A stretch of 7,333 nucleotides of DNA, from assembly GCA_934402155.1 (NCBI GenBank), contig CAKRTP010000091.1, forward strand, positions 1-7,333, read 5' to 3'. A program made the position numbers and the translations under genes. The stretch comes from an uncultured Blautia sp. GTDB taxonomy: Bacteria; Bacillota; Clostridia; Lachnospirales; Lachnospiraceae. Position 1 is the first letter of the stretch. Every line of letters begins with the position of its first letter. Of the stretch, positions 6,170 through 7,333 are shown in pieces. Below the pieces are notes generated by a model. The model was not told where the DNA came from and did not search any database. It saw nothing but the letters and a program-made list of their open reading frames with translations.

Positions 6170-7333
6170 CTACTCAAATAATTTCTTTACCATCTCAGCA
6201 TCAAAAGTTACTGATGTCACCTTATTTACTTCTATCTGATACAGTGCATGCGCCGCAATGTGTTCCGCTGCCTGTTCCAGATCACGGATTCCTGTCGTAT
6301 CCGCAAAGTGCTCGATCACTGCATCCAGTCCATCCGGTGCGATCACACACTCTTCCTCTCTCAGATTCATTCTCTTTAAGACTTTCGGAAGAGCAAATCT
6401 GGAGAATATCACTTTTTTCTCTTCTGCTGTATAATCCGGAAGCTCAATGACCGCAAAACGGGACATCAACGGTGCACTGATCTGTGCCTTATCATTTGCT
6501 GTTGCGATAGGATAAACACCAACCGTCGGAACCATACATTCCATATAGTTATCTGTAAATCCCAGATTATCCAGAAGTGTCAGAAGCACATCTGCCGGAT
6601 TTCCATTTCCCTTTCCATTCGTTGCTTTATCCAGTTCGTTAATGATGAATACCAGATTTGATTCGCCTGCCATGGAAAAAGCTTCCATAATGATTCCCGG
6701 CTTTGCATTTGCATAAACACGTGAACTTCCTGTAAGCTGTTCCGGATCATTGATAGAACTCATATCCAGGGTTGTCCACGGCAATTTCAAGATCCGTGCC
6801 ACAGCATAGGCAATCTGCGATTTACCTGTTCCCGCCGGTCCTACAAGAAGAAGTCCATAAGCAGGAAGTGTATGTGTACGGTTGATCTGGATGATCGTCT
6901 CAATGATTCTCTGTTTTACCTTCTCCATCCCGTAGAGTTCTTCATCCAGAATACGACGCGCTTCCACAGGATCGATAGATTCAAAATAATCGTTTTTCCA
7001 CTGAATGTTCATCATGATAGACAATGCTCTCTGTGCATGTCGTCTTTCTTCCTGAGATACCTCATGAGATCGGGCTACTGCAAGGTTTCTCCTTGCCCAG
7101 AGGCGTATATTATCCGGCATGGTTCTTCCGGCGCAGGTCATAAAGTCCGTAATACTCTGGATGCTGGTAAGTTTCATATTGTCTCCATCTTCACCCTCAT
7201 CCTCATTTTCTGAAAGTTCCGTCGGTGCATTGCTCGCAAGAAGACGCTCAATCATAAACTGCAGAAAGCCATCCTCTGCTGAGAGCTTGGTTCCTCCCCC
7301 AAATGCTGTCTCGCGAATCTTATAAACAGCATA
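6170..7333 (-). CDS. Lon-like AAA+ ATPase lacking a protease domain (5' partial)
   Basis: An AAA+ ATPase, presumably remodelling or unfolding a partner in the cytoplasm; its specific job is unknown. The frame stays open through 26 codons before the ATG at 7255 (including KIRETAFGGGTKLS) to the right edge. That ATG has no well-placed ribosome binding site, so the true start lies outside the window. Numbering from that Met, residues 13-26 are very acidic. Residues about 100-120 (ILDEELYGMEKVKQRIIE) resemble the segment that leads into the AAA module of Lon proteases. Walker A is GPAGTGKS (139-146), Walker B is VFIINELDK (202-210) with Asn206 where Asp is usual and Glu207 kept, sensor 1 is ATAND (Asn254), the arginine-finger region is PLMSRF (Arg266), and sensor 2 is GIRDLEQ (Arg324). 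The spacing and the text around GNPADVLLTLLD follow Lon. The protein stops 37 residues after sensor 2, so the Ser-Lys protease domain is absent. It is convergent with the GH13 gene. Confidence 0.9.
   Translation of the reverse strand, partial: YAVYKIRETAFGGGTKLSAEDGFLQFMIERLLASNAPTELSENEDEGEDGDNMKLTSIQSITDFMTCAGRTMPDNIRLWARRNLAVARSHEVSQEERRHAQRALSIMMNIQWKNDYFESIDPVEARRILDEELYGMEKVKQRIIETIIQINRTHTLPAYGLLLVGPAGTGKSQIAYAVARILKLPWTTLDMSSINDPEQLTGSSRVYANAKPGIIMEAFSMAGESNLVFIINELDKATNGKGNGNPADVLLTLLDNLGFTDNYMECMVPTVGVYPIATANDKAQISAPLMSRFAVIELPDYTAEEKKVIFSRFALPKVLKRMNLREEECVIAPDGLDAVIEHFADTTGIRDLEQAAEHIAAHALYQIEVNKVTSVTFDAEMVKKLFE

Noticed and set aside
1..7333. Search for CRISPR repeats, tRNA/rRNA genes, insertion-sequence ends, attachment sites and prophage genes
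   Set aside because: No regularly spaced repeats, cloverleaf, transposase motifs or terminal repeats were seen. The window reads as ordinary chromosomal genes.

Overview
The window looks like the chromosome of an anaerobic, gut-type Firmicute, most likely a Lachnospiraceae-like Clostridium relative. The basis is the moderately AT-rich DNA, the short AT-rich spacers, the G-rich ribosome binding sites, the dense U-tailed terminators, and protein types I associate with that family: an ATP-dependent PEP carboxykinase, a DinF/NorM-type MATE exporter, an AraC-type sensor with a cupin domain, and a leaderless GH13 amylase. The taxonomic call is an inference from protein style, not from a marker gene.

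Layout, left to right. (1) An AraC-family regulator on + whose frame is open to the left edge, so its true start lies outside the window. (2) A MATE multidrug/cation antiporter on +, with a putative promoter overlapped by a perfect 6+6 inverted repeat. Its 3' end doubles as the left arm of an intrinsic terminator. (3) An AT-rich regulatory gap with a clear -10 box and an 85-nt leader that folds into hairpins, followed by pckA (ATP-type PEP carboxykinase). pckA uses codons typical of a highly expressed gene and ends in a strong terminator. (4) A cytoplasmic alpha-amylase-family (GH13) enzyme on +, with an unusual acidic Ser/Glu/Pro/Thr/Val-rich linker and a roughly 50-residue C-terminal module of unknown function. 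(5) A long bidirectional terminator. (6) On the - strand, a Lon-like AAA+ ATPase that lacks the Lon protease domain and has Asn in place of the Walker B Asp. Its 5' part runs off the right edge.

Functionally, pckA and the GH13 enzyme fit central carbon and alpha-glucan metabolism, but a terminator separates them, so they need not be one transcript. The AraC and MATE genes are adjacent and co-oriented, and a regulator/exporter link is possible but not shown. I see no CRISPR array, tRNA, rRNA, insertion sequence or prophage, and no clear multi-gene novel system. The points most worth following up are the protease-less Lon-like ATPase, the tail on the GH13 enzyme, the pckA leader, and the terminator that overlaps the MATE stop codon.
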